From NCBI RefSeq assembly GCF_013408555.1, contig NZ_JACBZN010000001.1:1550001-1614000 (forward strand): DNA of 64,000 nt, read 5' to 3'. Position 1 is the stretch's first letter, and each line of letters opens with the position of its first letter. The notes under the pieces were generated by a model. It did not search any database, was not told the DNA's origin, and saw only the letters and a program-made list of their open reading frames with translations. Source of the DNA: Aeromicrobium tamlense (GTDB taxonomy: Bacteria > Actinomycetota > Actinomycetes > Propionibacteriales > Nocardioidaceae). Of the stretch, positions 54,085-60,933 are shown piece by piece. A program made the translations under genes and the position numbers.

Positions 54085-54630
54085 ATGCGGAAAGTGATCG
54101 GCCTTCTGAAGGACTACCCATCGCTCGCGACGGTAGTCCTTGCGGCGGGGGTAGCCCTCCACTGGCTGCTGTACGACACCGTTTCGCTCTTCCCCGACGT
54201 CGCTGGACGAATGGCTAACTTCAACCAATCCTGGTCGGTCTACCTCGGATTCGCTGGGATTGTCGCCATCATCGCCGGTTTTGCTGGAGTGATAGCGGTC
54301 TTCGCGCTTGGGTCCCCCAGCGCCAGCTTCTCCCGCCTGCGTTATCGCGGCGGCGACCGTCTCGGTGCGAACTGGCTTTCACCTATCGCCGCCTCGCTGG
54401 CAGCCGCCCTCGGCAGCGCGTTGTGCGCCTTGATCGCGCTATCGGGATATGGCCTGCTTGCCTGGTGGTTGTTCGAGTTCCTGTTCGTATTGTCGGCGAT
54501 TTCGGCACTCCGGCTCGTGTGGCTGTTCAAGCGTCTCATCGGCGTAGTCGGCGAGGACGACCGAGCCGCTGAGGAGCGGGAGCCAAAGCGTCCCTCGCTG
54601 GCAGAAGTCCGCCAGCGAGACGCTGGGTGA
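54085..54630 (+). CDS. Four-TM membrane protein, gene B of a two-gene cassette
   Basis: 181 aa. TM helices at about 14-36, 52-76, 93-115 and 120-145 (VYLGFAGIVAIIAGFAGVIA; PIAASLAAALGSALCALIAL), and a charged cytoplasmic C-tail (EDDRAAEEREPKRPSLAEVR). No signal peptide, family or catalytic motif recognised. Codirectional with gene A and separated by 37 bp. Small polytopic partners of soluble proteins in mobile elements are often pore-forming effectors of abortive infection; here this is inference from context. Confidence 0.7.
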   Translation: MRKVIGLLKDYPSLATVVLAAGVALHWLLYDTVSLFPDVAGRMANFNQSWSVYLGFAGIVAIIAGFAGVIAVFALGSPSASFSRLRYRGGDRLGANWLSPIAASLAAALGSALCALIALSGYGLLAWWLFEFLFVLSAISALRLVWLFKRLIGVVGEDDRAAEEREPKRPSLAEVRQRDAG

Positions 54631-54951
54631 CAACACCCTCGGCGCGACTGCGAGCGACAGCTCACCTGGACTGACAACCCAACCGGCACATAGGTCCCGC
54701 GAAACCTTGATGACCAATCTCGACGACGAGGCCGGAGCAGCGCTTTCATGCGAGCTTCACGTGTCGCGGAGCTCGCCACCTTTCTCTCCGGGCGCACGGG
54801 TGCCGCCGCCAAGAGGAGCCGAGACCCCCTCCACAAGCGGGCACACGAAGGGTACGACCGGATCGACCCGTTCAGAGTTGGCAACTTTTTAACGGCGTCG
54901 TAGGTGAAGTGGGCTCGGATCTCGAACCTGCCGGTCCCTGCTCCCGTCCGT
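54631..54951. other. Gene-poor gap with a doubtful 51-codon frame
   Basis: 321 bp. The only protein-like frame is plus strand 54748-54903 (51 aa; MRASRVAELATFLSGRTGAA, then KRSRDPLHKRAHEG), too short and unsupported to call. No terminator or repeat noticed. Confidence 0.4.
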
Positions 54952-55935
54952 TTAAGCCCCCGGCCCGTAGATCTTGACCGCGCCAAGTGCACCCGGCGGA
55001 TTCGTGGCGTAGTCCAGCAGCCTGCGATACCCGTGGTCGCTGACAGCTGGCGGGAACAGGACGAACGGACTCGTCATCACACCTGAGCCTAGCCAGTCGA
55101 GCGCGTCCATTAGAGGGATCTCGATGTAAGCCACAACGCGGTGCGTGAGGGCCCCATCGTCGCCTGGCAAGAGCTTCGCGGGTGCGACAAGAAGTCCGTG
55201 CTGCGCGTGCGGGCGCAAATACACGGATGGCACGGCGTAACGAAGGTCGACGATCCTTGATTCCTCGCCAATCGAGTACCCAGGGATGTTGGTCGGTCGG
55301 AGTCGGCCAGTATCAAGTACCGCCACGTAAGCCATCGGCGTCGGAAAGTCGGTCCCTCTATCCTCAGACGGCCCTTTTGCAGCTCGCTCAGCGTCAGGAG
55401 ATCGCCGCGCGTGAAATGCATGACGCACGCCAGCGGTTTCCTCCGTGTGACACGCGAACCACAGTGCGATCCAGATGTTGTCGACTACGTCGAGCCAGCG
55501 TGTGCGGATCCCGTAGTGCTGCAGGAGCGGCTCAACGACGGCCCTGAAAGTGCTACCCACTAGCGGGCCTGCAGGGCCGCGGGCGATCTGTTCGGCACAA
55601 CGATGGGCAGTCCCGAATGGGAAGGGCCCCTCCCCACACCGACAATCGGCAGCGGCGAGTGACGTGATGTACTCACCGATAGCGGCAGCCAACGCCGCGC
55701 GCTCCGCTTCAGAGGCCGGCTTGCCGTCGTGCCTCCTTAGGCCCGACGCATACATAGTCGGGAACATCCGCGCTTGTCCTCGATAAAGGACTTGGCCACC
55801 ATCAGCCGTGAACTTCAGCCAGCCGATCAGTTGAACAAGGGCATTTGGATCGCTGACGCGGAAGACGCGGTGTCCACTCTCGACTCGCTCTGAGACGCCA
55901 GAAATCGAGACGGCACCGCGCTTCACCAATGTCAC
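54952..55935 (-). CDS. FRG-domain protein
   Basis: 327 aa. The FRG domain is marked by VLYRGQARMFPTMYASGLRR and LLQHYGIRTRWLDVVDNIWI, then ALWFACH. FRG domains are of unknown chemistry but recur in phage-defence islands and toxin-like proteins. The C-terminal part includes HAQHGLLVAPAKLLP. GTG 55935 is chosen because TACGTT lies exactly six bases upstream (leaderless pattern); an ATG at 56004 would add an implausible leader. It is convergent with the two-gene cassette. Confidence 0.8.
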   Translation of the reverse strand: MTLVKRGAVSISGVSERVESGHRVFRVSDPNALVQLIGWLKFTADGGQVLYRGQARMFPTMYASGLRRHDGKPASEAERAALAAAIGEYITSLAAADCRCGEGPFPFGTAHRCAEQIARGPAGPLVGSTFRAVVEPLLQHYGIRTRWLDVVDNIWIALWFACHTEETAGVRHAFHARRSPDAERAAKGPSEDRGTDFPTPMAYVAVLDTGRLRPTNIPGYSIGEESRIVDLRYAVPSVYLRPHAQHGLLVAPAKLLPGDDGALTHRVVAYIEIPLMDALDWLGSGVMTSPFVLFPPAVSDHGYRRLLDYATNPPGALGAVKIYGPGA

Positions 55936-56189
55936 GTCACGAACGTATGCGCAAATGACGCATGAGAACGTTGAAAGGCCGAAAGCGAGTCTGAGTGCAT
56001 TCAAGGCGAAACGGGCGGCCGGATGGCTCTTTGGTCGCGCCCCACATCACCGGACAGGAGGTTGATAGGCCTGAGTTCTGGGCCGCCAAGATTCGCCTTC
56101 TGAATCCGCTCCTCTCGGCCGGCGACAGGTCGACGAACTCTCTGGGCTCCTGGTTTGGTCAGGCCCCGTCTCGTTCATCGATCGCCAAG

Positions 56190-56798
56190 CTACTTCTTCG
56201 AGTACCGGACTTTCGTTGAGAATGAACCTCGTGCTGGAAAGTAGTCGCGAACTTGGGCCTCATACTCGGTGAAGTTGTAGTCAGCATCGAGTTCGCCGTC
56301 CGTGATGGTCTTCACCTGCACGCGAACGTTCCGCGGGTGCCAAAGGCATCCCTTTTTCGGCCTGATGTGGGTGACAATTCGGCCGTCTTCGGGGTACCAC
56401 CGCTCCCGGACGGTCTTTCCACATTTGCCTACTGATGGGTAAGTTTGCCAAGACTTTTTCCACGACTTCGGGCCCCTCAGTGCCGAAAATCCTCCGTCTC
56501 CGGGGATTCCGAACGCTTCCTGAAACTCCGGGCCTCTCTTCGACTTCGTGTCGATTCGGAGGGTGAAGGCACCCGACGGCAACGCTTCGTCCATGTTGAC
56601 CGGATTGATCCGCACGACAATGCGGACGCCCTTCGCGTTGTTCGTCACCTTTACGGCGCGAATGTCGAGCAGTCCCGCTTCGCCGCCCTTCGCGTCGGAC
56701 CAATACCGGGATCGCGCCTGGGCGGTGCCGGCAACGCTCACCATCATCGCAGCGAGGATCAAAATCAGAACGGGAACCGTCAGGGTGCGTCGGGCCAT
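56190..56798 (-). CDS. Secreted hypothetical protein
   Basis: 202 aa with a signal peptide (VPVLILILAAMMVSVAGTAQ, cleavage near AQA-RS). The mature part is beta-rich and basic: VKVTNNAKGVRIVVRINPVN, WYPEDGRIVTHIRPKKG. Two Cys (KCGK, KGCLW) may pair. The gene is visibly less GC-rich than its surroundings, suggesting separate origin. ATG 56798 has TAGCCT six bases upstream (leaderless). Function unknown. Confidence 0.7.
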   Translation of the reverse strand: MARRTLTVPVLILILAAMMVSVAGTAQARSRYWSDAKGGEAGLLDIRAVKVTNNAKGVRIVVRINPVNMDEALPSGAFTLRIDTKSKRGPEFQEAFGIPGDGGFSALRGPKSWKKSWQTYPSVGKCGKTVRERWYPEDGRIVTHIRPKKGCLWHPRNVRVQVKTITDGELDADYNFTEYEAQVRDYFPARGSFSTKVRYSKK

Positions 56799-57015
56799 GA
56801 AGTAAGGCTAGGTCGCGTTAGGCCGGACGTCCGGAAAGCCGTGAGATCTGAGCATGAATTCGAGGGCTGGATTCATTTGCTTTCTTCGCTGCTCGCAAGT
56901 CCCACGCGTTGAAGCGCAACACCTACGTGTCAGGACTCGTGACGCCAGAACAGGTCACGACGCATCGTCGGTGCCGGACACAGACCCAAGCCGACCACAC
57001 AGGTGGGAGCAGCGA

Positions 57016-57213
57016 ATGGGAACAACGAAACGACTGCCGGTCTACGTCAGCCTGGAGGAAACCGCAGACATGCTCTCTGTGTCCACGAGGACGATCCGCC
57101 GGCGCATCAGTGACGGGACGATCCCGGCGTATCACTGCGGCAAACGTCACATCAGGATCAGGCTGGACGATCTTGAGAACGCTCTCGAACGCATCCCGGC
57201 GGTGGGCTGGTGA
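57016..57213 (+). CDS. xis: Excisionase-family helix-turn-helix protein (orphan)
   Basis: 65 aa: VYVSLEETADMLSVSTRTIR then RRISDGTIPAYHCGKRHIRI is the MerR-like winged helix of excisionases. It is followed after about 100 bp not by an integrase but by a tRNA-Val 3'-end scar. It probably belonged to a former integrase that targeted tRNA-Val. It may still regulate other genes of the element. Confidence 0.85.
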   Translation: MGTTKRLPVYVSLEETADMLSVSTRTIRRRISDGTIPAYHCGKRHIRIRLDDLENALERIPAVGW

Positions 57214-57244
57214 GGTCGTTCTGCGGACTTCTTTCCGGTTCCTT

Positions 57245-57263
57245 GAACTACGTGGGAACTACG
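57245..57263. repeat. GAACTACG direct repeat with 11-bp period
   Basis: GAACTACG at 57245-57252 and 57256-57263, one helical turn apart, just before the terminator-like structure and the tRNA-Val scar. The spacing equals that of the 11-bp tandem repeat beside attR, so both may be integrase arm-type sites. Confidence 0.45.
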
Positions 57264-57264
57264 C

Positions 57265-57313
57265 CGAGAAAAGCGAAAACCCTGAAAGCGTTGCAATTCC
57301 AGGATTTTTCTCG
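57265..57313 (-). terminator. Imperfect hairpin downstream of the tRNA-Val scar
   Basis: CGAGAAAA at 57265-57272 pairs with TTTTCTCG at 57306-57313, with an inner weaker AAACCCTG/CAGGATTT pairing. It lies directly downstream of the tRNA-Val 3' end in its reading direction, as expected for a tRNA terminator carried on an att fragment. Confidence 0.45.
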
Positions 57314-57315
57314 GG

Positions 57316-57339
57316 TGGGCGATACTGGGTTCGAACCAG
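57316..57339 (-). other. Scar of a tRNA-Val 3' end (second att site)
   Basis: TGGGCGATACTGGGTTCGAA (57316-57335) followed by CCAG is, on the minus strand, the T-loop, 3' T-stem and acceptor strand of bacterial tRNA-Val. Homology stops at the first base pair of the T-stem, and no anticodon or D arm follows to the right. This is what a tRNA-Val-specific element leaves as attP or attL. No intact tRNA-Val is in the window. Confidence 0.7.
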
Positions 57340-57460
57340 AGCGGCCAGCATCGAGTTTCCGCGGTCAGGACTTGCTCACAACACCTACAGCACAGCCCGC
57401 CGTGCGCCAGTCCTCTGTCGGATGGCCATGACGGGCACGGGGACTGAAGGGGTGATTGGG

Positions 57461-57730
57461 ATGACGCGAGCTGTCGACACGACGACTATGACTGTCGGTG
57501 ACCACCTGCTCACAATCGCGGAGGCCGCGGCGTACCTGAACGTTCCGCCGCGCTGGGTCTCGGACGCCGTCCGGGCGCGCCGCATCCGCTGTACACGGAT
57601 CGGCAAACACGTTCGGATCCGGCCGGAGCATTTGGAGGAGCTGATCATCGCTGGAGAGCAGCCCGTGCTCGAACCGGCGACGAGCGTTGATTCGCTCAGG
57701 CGTCCTTCGAGCGCGCGATCGCGACTGTGA
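57461..57730 (+). CDS. xis: Excisionase-family helix-turn-helix protein (paired with integrase)
   Basis: 89 aa. LLTIAEAAAYLNVPPRWVSD then AVRARRIRCTRIGKHVRIRP is the excisionase-type winged helix. ATG 57461 has GAAGGGG upstream; in-frame ATGs at 57422 and 57428 are less likely. It ends 5 bp from the integrase stop (convergent). It probably directs excision at the tRNA-Leu att sites. Confidence 0.87.
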   Translation: MTRAVDTTTMTVGDHLLTIAEAAAYLNVPPRWVSDAVRARRIRCTRIGKHVRIRPEHLEELIIAGEQPVLEPATSVDSLRRPSSARSRL

Positions 57731-57735
57731 TCCGA

Positions 57736-59004
57736 CTACCCGTCGCCCCGGACCAATCGCATCACCGGCCGGATGCGCCCGCCGCTCAAAGCGGTCTCGA
57801 TGATTTCCGAGATCAGCTCGTCGCCTGCGGGCAGCAGGTGCCCGTAGGTGTCGATGGTGGTGGTGATCGATTCATGGCCCAGCCGAGCTTGGATGTGCGG
57901 CAGTGGTGCGCCGCCGGCGATGAGCCAGGCGACGTGGGTGTGGCGCAGGTCGTGGAAGCGGAACGGCGCGATCCCGGAAGCTTGAAGATCGCGCTGGAGT
58001 GGCTGCCACACGCGCTCGTAGAAGTCGCTGTTGTGGATCGCCAGTCCGGTAGGAGAGAGGAACAGGACGTCGTCCGCCGGTCGACCCTCAACCAAGGGAC
58101 GCAGCAGGTCCACGAGCGCTGGTGCGATCGTGACGGTGCGGCGTGACTTCGGGGTCTTGGGGTTGCCGAGGTGATGTCCGCGCATGGCGTGCTTGGGCCG
58201 CACGAGCTTCTTGAGCCATCCGGGCGTCTCGGTTTCGCCGTCCTCGCCGTCCCGCTTCCATGCCTTGTTGACCCGGACGGTGCCGTGCTCGAGGTCGATG
58301 TCGCTGCACCACAAAGCGGTGACCTCCCCGAATCGCAGGCCGGTGCCGACGGTGAGGGTCAGCAGGTCCTGGGCGTCGGCGGCGAGCTGGGCTGCGATGC
58401 GGAACTCGTCCTCGGTCAGGAAGCGCAGGTCGGCCTGGGACTGGCGGATCCGCGACCGCTTGGGCGCGGTGCGCGCGCACGGGTTCACGTCGACCTGGCC
58501 TTCCTCCTTGGCGTAGGTGAAGATGCCGAAGAGCAGACCGTGGTAGTTCGCCTTGGTCTTGATGGAGCGGTCCCAATCGATCAGCCAGGCCTTGATGTCC
58601 TTCTCGCTGATGGCGTCGACGCGCCGGTGAAAGATCCGCGCGCCGCGGACGTCGGTGCGCTCTAGGACCTTCACCTGCGACAGGTAGCGCTTGCGCTGCC
58701 CCGGCGACAGATCGACGATCTGGCGGACGTACTCCTCGGCCACCTCGGCGAAGTACGGCGGCGGCACGTAGTGGTCAGCGGGCGATCGGACGAACCCCTC
58801 GCCCTTGACCCAGCCATCGGGCCAGCGGCTGCCGGCTGCTTCGACCATCTTCTTGAAGCCTTCGGCGCGCGCGAGGTTTTGCGCGTCGGTGCCGGCGCTG
58901 AAGGTTTCGTCTTGACGGACGCCGCTGCGGCCTCCACCCATCCGCCATTCGACGCGCACCGAGAGTCCGCCATCGGTCCTGCGTCGCTTCTGAATCCATG
59001 CCAT
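57736..59004 (-). CDS. int: Tyrosine integrase of the ICE
   Basis: 422 aa. N-terminal arm-binding domain (WIQKRRRTDGGLSVRVEWRM), a SAM-like core-binding domain (about 90-190), and a catalytic domain with Arg in TVGTGLRFGEVTALW, HxLR in FHDLRHTHVAWLIAGG, His in ARLGHESITTT and the nucleophile Tyr in IDTYGHL. ATG 59004 has GAGGAG 8-13 bases upstream. It lies 136 bp from the att core in the tRNA-Leu gene, the usual place for a self-integrating element. Confidence 0.95.
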   Translation of the reverse strand: MAWIQKRRRTDGGLSVRVEWRMGGGRSGVRQDETFSAGTDAQNLARAEGFKKMVEAAGSRWPDGWVKGEGFVRSPADHYVPPPYFAEVAEEYVRQIVDLSPGQRKRYLSQVKVLERTDVRGARIFHRRVDAISEKDIKAWLIDWDRSIKTKANYHGLLFGIFTYAKEEGQVDVNPCARTAPKRSRIRQSQADLRFLTEDEFRIAAQLAADAQDLLTLTVGTGLRFGEVTALWCSDIDLEHGTVRVNKAWKRDGEDGETETPGWLKKLVRPKHAMRGHHLGNPKTPKSRRTVTIAPALVDLLRPLVEGRPADDVLFLSPTGLAIHNSDFYERVWQPLQRDLQASGIAPFRFHDLRHTHVAWLIAGGAPLPHIQARLGHESITTTIDTYGHLLPAGDELISEIIETALSGGRIRPVMRLVRGDG

Positions 59005-59060
59005 CTGGGTGCTCCTCTGACCCTCGTTAGGTGTCATCGGTGCGCTCCGCGGGAGCCCAT

Positions 59061-59082
59061 GTGCCGCCATGGTGCCGCCATG
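59061..59082. repeat. Tandem 11-bp repeat GTGCCGCCATG x2 by attR
   Basis: Two exact adjacent copies (59061-59071, 59072-59082) between the integrase start and the att core. They are probably arm-type binding sites for the integrase. Confidence 0.6.
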
Positions 59083-59094
59083 GCCGCAAATGCA

Positions 59095-59134
59095 AAGTGG
59101 CCCCGTCTGCGTTTCCGCAGATCAGGGGCCACTT
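59095..59134 (-). terminator. Terminator of tRNA-Leu supplied by the ICE end
   Basis: Outer stem AAGTGGCCCC/GGGGCCACTT and inner stem TCTGCG/CGCAGA with a TTTC loop, followed on the minus strand by T-rich sequence. It lies nine bases after the tRNA 3' end, replacing the terminator displaced to 4319-4348. Confidence 0.75.
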
Positions 59135-59139
59135 CGCAG

Positions 59140-59164
59140 GTGTGTCCGAGGGGGGACTTGAACC
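59140..59164 (-). other. attR within tRNA-Leu
   Basis: 25-bp copy matching attL (4350-4374) except at 59148. It covers the 3' T-arm and acceptor strand of the tRNA plus three bases downstream, so integration restores a functional tRNA. Confidence 0.8.
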
Positions 59165-59228
59165 CCCATGCCCGTAACCGGGCACTAGCACCTCAAGCTA
59201 GCGCGTCTACCAATTCCGCCACCCGGAC
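59143..59228 (-). tRNA. tRNA-Leu(GAG)
   Basis: 86 nt cloverleaf on the minus strand. Acceptor GTCCGGG pairs with CTCGGAC (one G-U). The D arm contains GGTAGACGC, the anticodon stem CTAGC/GCTAG encloses TTGAGGT (anticodon GAG), a long variable arm TGCCCGG-TTA-CGGGCA marks class II, and the T-arm has GGTTCAAGTCC. CCA is not encoded. Its 3' end is the ICE target. Confidence 0.95.
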
Positions 59229-59606
59229 AGGTGCGTTGTTCAACAGCAGTGAACTCTATCAGGCCCCTCGCGAGGCCATGAAGAAGGCCCCGGGAAGTAT
59301 GAGTTCCCGGGGCCTTCGGATCGATGGTGCGTGATGGCTGCCTTCGTTTCCGGTCGCCCGTGAGGTTCCTTCCCACACCTGCATCACCAGGGGTGTTGCG
59401 TCGGGCTTGCGCCGTCTACGTGGAGGGAGTCGGGGCTTCCTTCCCGCTCTCCCGGAGGAGTGCGTGAGTCATTTCTAGAGCACCGTGACCCACGACACAA
59501 GAGTCTTTTTCGAAGTCACCGCAGGAATTTTCGCGTCCACAGGTTGTCCACACTCACGCGCGCTCCGATCCACAAGCCGTCCACAGCCGCCGTCCACACC
59601 TGTGGA
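59229..59606. other. Non-coding chromosomal gap after the tRNA
   Basis: 378 bp without a credible gene. Contains a strong hairpin (59284-59316), two copies of TTCCTTCCC (59366-59374, 59437-59445) in GC-rich, structure-prone sequence, and a cluster of TCCACA motifs (59534-59609). A minus-strand non-coding transcript ending at the hairpin is possible. Confidence 0.5.
59284..59316 (-). terminator. Strong hairpin AAGGCCCCGGGAA
   Basis: A perfect 13-bp stem with a 7-nt loop. On the minus strand it is followed by CTTCTTCATGG, so termination in that direction is more likely. No annotated gene feeds into it from the right within 290 bp except DUF445, which ends at 59607. Confidence 0.65.
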
Positions 59607-59609
59607 TCA
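59534..59609. promoter_or_regulatory. Cluster of six DnaA-box-like TCCACA motifs
   Basis: CGTCCACAG at 59534 and 59578, TTGTCCACA at 59544 (one change from the DnaA consensus), GATCCACAA at 59567, CGTCCACAC at 59591 and, inverted, TGTGGATCA at 59601. Six in 76 bp, directly after the DUF445 stop codon. Could titrate DnaA or bind another factor. Confidence 0.45.
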
Positions 59610-60869
59610 CAGGACCTGCGCGACGGCGTGGATGACGAGTCCCGCGAGGCCTCCGACGACCGTGCCGTTGATGCGGATGAACTGCAGGTCGCGGCCGACG
59701 TGCAGCTCGATGCGCTCGGCGGTCTCCTGCCCGTCCCACCGCTCGACCGTCGCCGAGATGACCGTGGCGATCTCGGATCCGTAGTGCTCGACCACGTAGG
59801 CCGCGGCGTCGCCGGCCCAGCCGTCGATGCGGGCGGCGAGGGCGGGGTCGGACTGCAGCCGCTCCCCCAGGGTCTCGATCTCCTCGACCACCCGACGACG
59901 CAGCACGCCGTCCTCGGCGGCGAGCGCATCGATCAGTCCGCGGCGGAACGAGTCCCACAGCTTCACGGCGGTCGTGGCGGCCTTCGTCTGGGTCAGCAGA
60001 CGCTCCTTGAGGCGCTCGGCCCGCTCCATCGCCTCGGGGTCGTGCTGCAGGTCGTGCGCGAGCGCGACCAGCCAGTGGTCCAGCGCGATCCGGGCGTCGT
60101 GGCGCGGATCGTCGCGGATGTCCTCCACCCACGTGAGCACCTCGCGGAACAGCCGCTCGGCGATCAGCGTGTTCGCCCAGCGCGGGGCCCAGTCGGGCGC
60201 GCGGGCGATGATCAGGTCGGTGATGCGCTCGGGGTGACGCTGCAGCCAGCCGTGCAGCTCGTCCAGGCCGAGGTCGACCAGTCCCGTGTGCGCCCCTTCG
60301 TCGAGGACTTCCGCCAGCAGCTGGCCCACCGCGGGGCTCAACGGCTCCTCGAGCATGCGCGGCACGATCAGCTCGGTGACCACCGCCTGCACGTCCTCCT
60401 CCTTGACCCGCCCGAGCAGGTCCGAGGCGACGCGAGCGCCCTCGTCGACGAGCCGGTGCGCGCGACCCGGCACGCCGATCCACGCGCCGACACGCTCGGC
60501 CGGGCCGGCGGCGGCGATCCGGTCGCGGATGACGTCCTCGCGCAGGAAGTTCTCCGAGACGAAGTCCTGCAGGCTCGCGGCGAGCTGGTCCTTCTTCCGC
60601 GGGATGAGCGCCGTGTGCGGGATCGGCAGCCCCAGCGGGTGCCGGAACAGCGCCGTGACGGCGAACCAGTCCGCGATCGCGCCGACCATCGCAGCCTCGG
60701 ACGCCGCGTTCACGTATCCCCACGCCCCGTCGCGACCGTGCGTCAGCGCGAAGACGATCGCGGCGACGACGAGCAGCGACGTGGCCAGCGTCCGCATGCG
60801 CCGCAGGCCCGCGCGCCGCGCCTCGTCGTCGCCCGTCATCGGCAGCACCGGGCTCATCACATCCGTCAT
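59607..60869 (-). CDS. DUF445 family membrane protein
   Basis: 420 aa. N-terminal TM segment (LATSLLVVAAIVFALTHGRD), then GYVNAASEAAMVGAIADWFA and VTALFRHPLGLPIPHTALIP, the signature of DUF445 (YjiN-like) proteins, and a C-terminal TM helix (FIRINGTVVGGLAGLVIHAV). Function unknown; widely conserved in actinobacteria. TAGGGT six bases upstream of the ATG indicates a leaderless transcript. This is chromosome outside the ICE. Confidence 0.9.
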   Translation of the reverse strand: MTDVMSPVLPMTGDDEARRAGLRRMRTLATSLLVVAAIVFALTHGRDGAWGYVNAASEAAMVGAIADWFAVTALFRHPLGLPIPHTALIPRKKDQLAASLQDFVSENFLREDVIRDRIAAAGPAERVGAWIGVPGRAHRLVDEGARVASDLLGRVKEEDVQAVVTELIVPRMLEEPLSPAVGQLLAEVLDEGAHTGLVDLGLDELHGWLQRHPERITDLIIARAPDWAPRWANTLIAERLFREVLTWVEDIRDDPRHDARIALDHWLVALAHDLQHDPEAMERAERLKERLLTQTKAATTAVKLWDSFRRGLIDALAAEDGVLRRRVVEEIETLGERLQSDPALAARIDGWAGDAAAYVVEHYGSEIATVISATVERWDGQETAERIELHVGRDLQFIRINGTVVGGLAGLVIHAVAQVL

Positions 60870-60875
60870 GGCGAC

Positions 60876-60926
60876 ACCCTAGGCGCGCGCGCTCGGCGAG
60901 GCGCGCAGGCGATCTCCACCTAGAAT
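60876..60926. promoter_or_regulatory. Back-to-back leaderless promoters
   Basis: Minus-strand TAGGGT (60881-60876) stands six bases before the DUF445 ATG. Plus-strand TAGAAT (60921-60926) stands seven bases before the metallopeptidase ATG. Both fit the TAnnnT -10 element of actinobacterial leaderless mRNAs. Confidence 0.6.
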
Positions 60927-60933
60927 CTGGCGC

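Noticed and set aside
54748-54903. 51-codon plus-strand frame in the gap before the FRG gene
   Set aside because: Somewhat protein-like but lacks a convincing start signal and any recognisable family; noted in the gap entry only.
57316-57339. Intact tRNA-Val gene
   Set aside because: Only the T-loop and 3' acceptor part is present; the anticodon and D arms are missing to the right, so it is a scar and not a gene.
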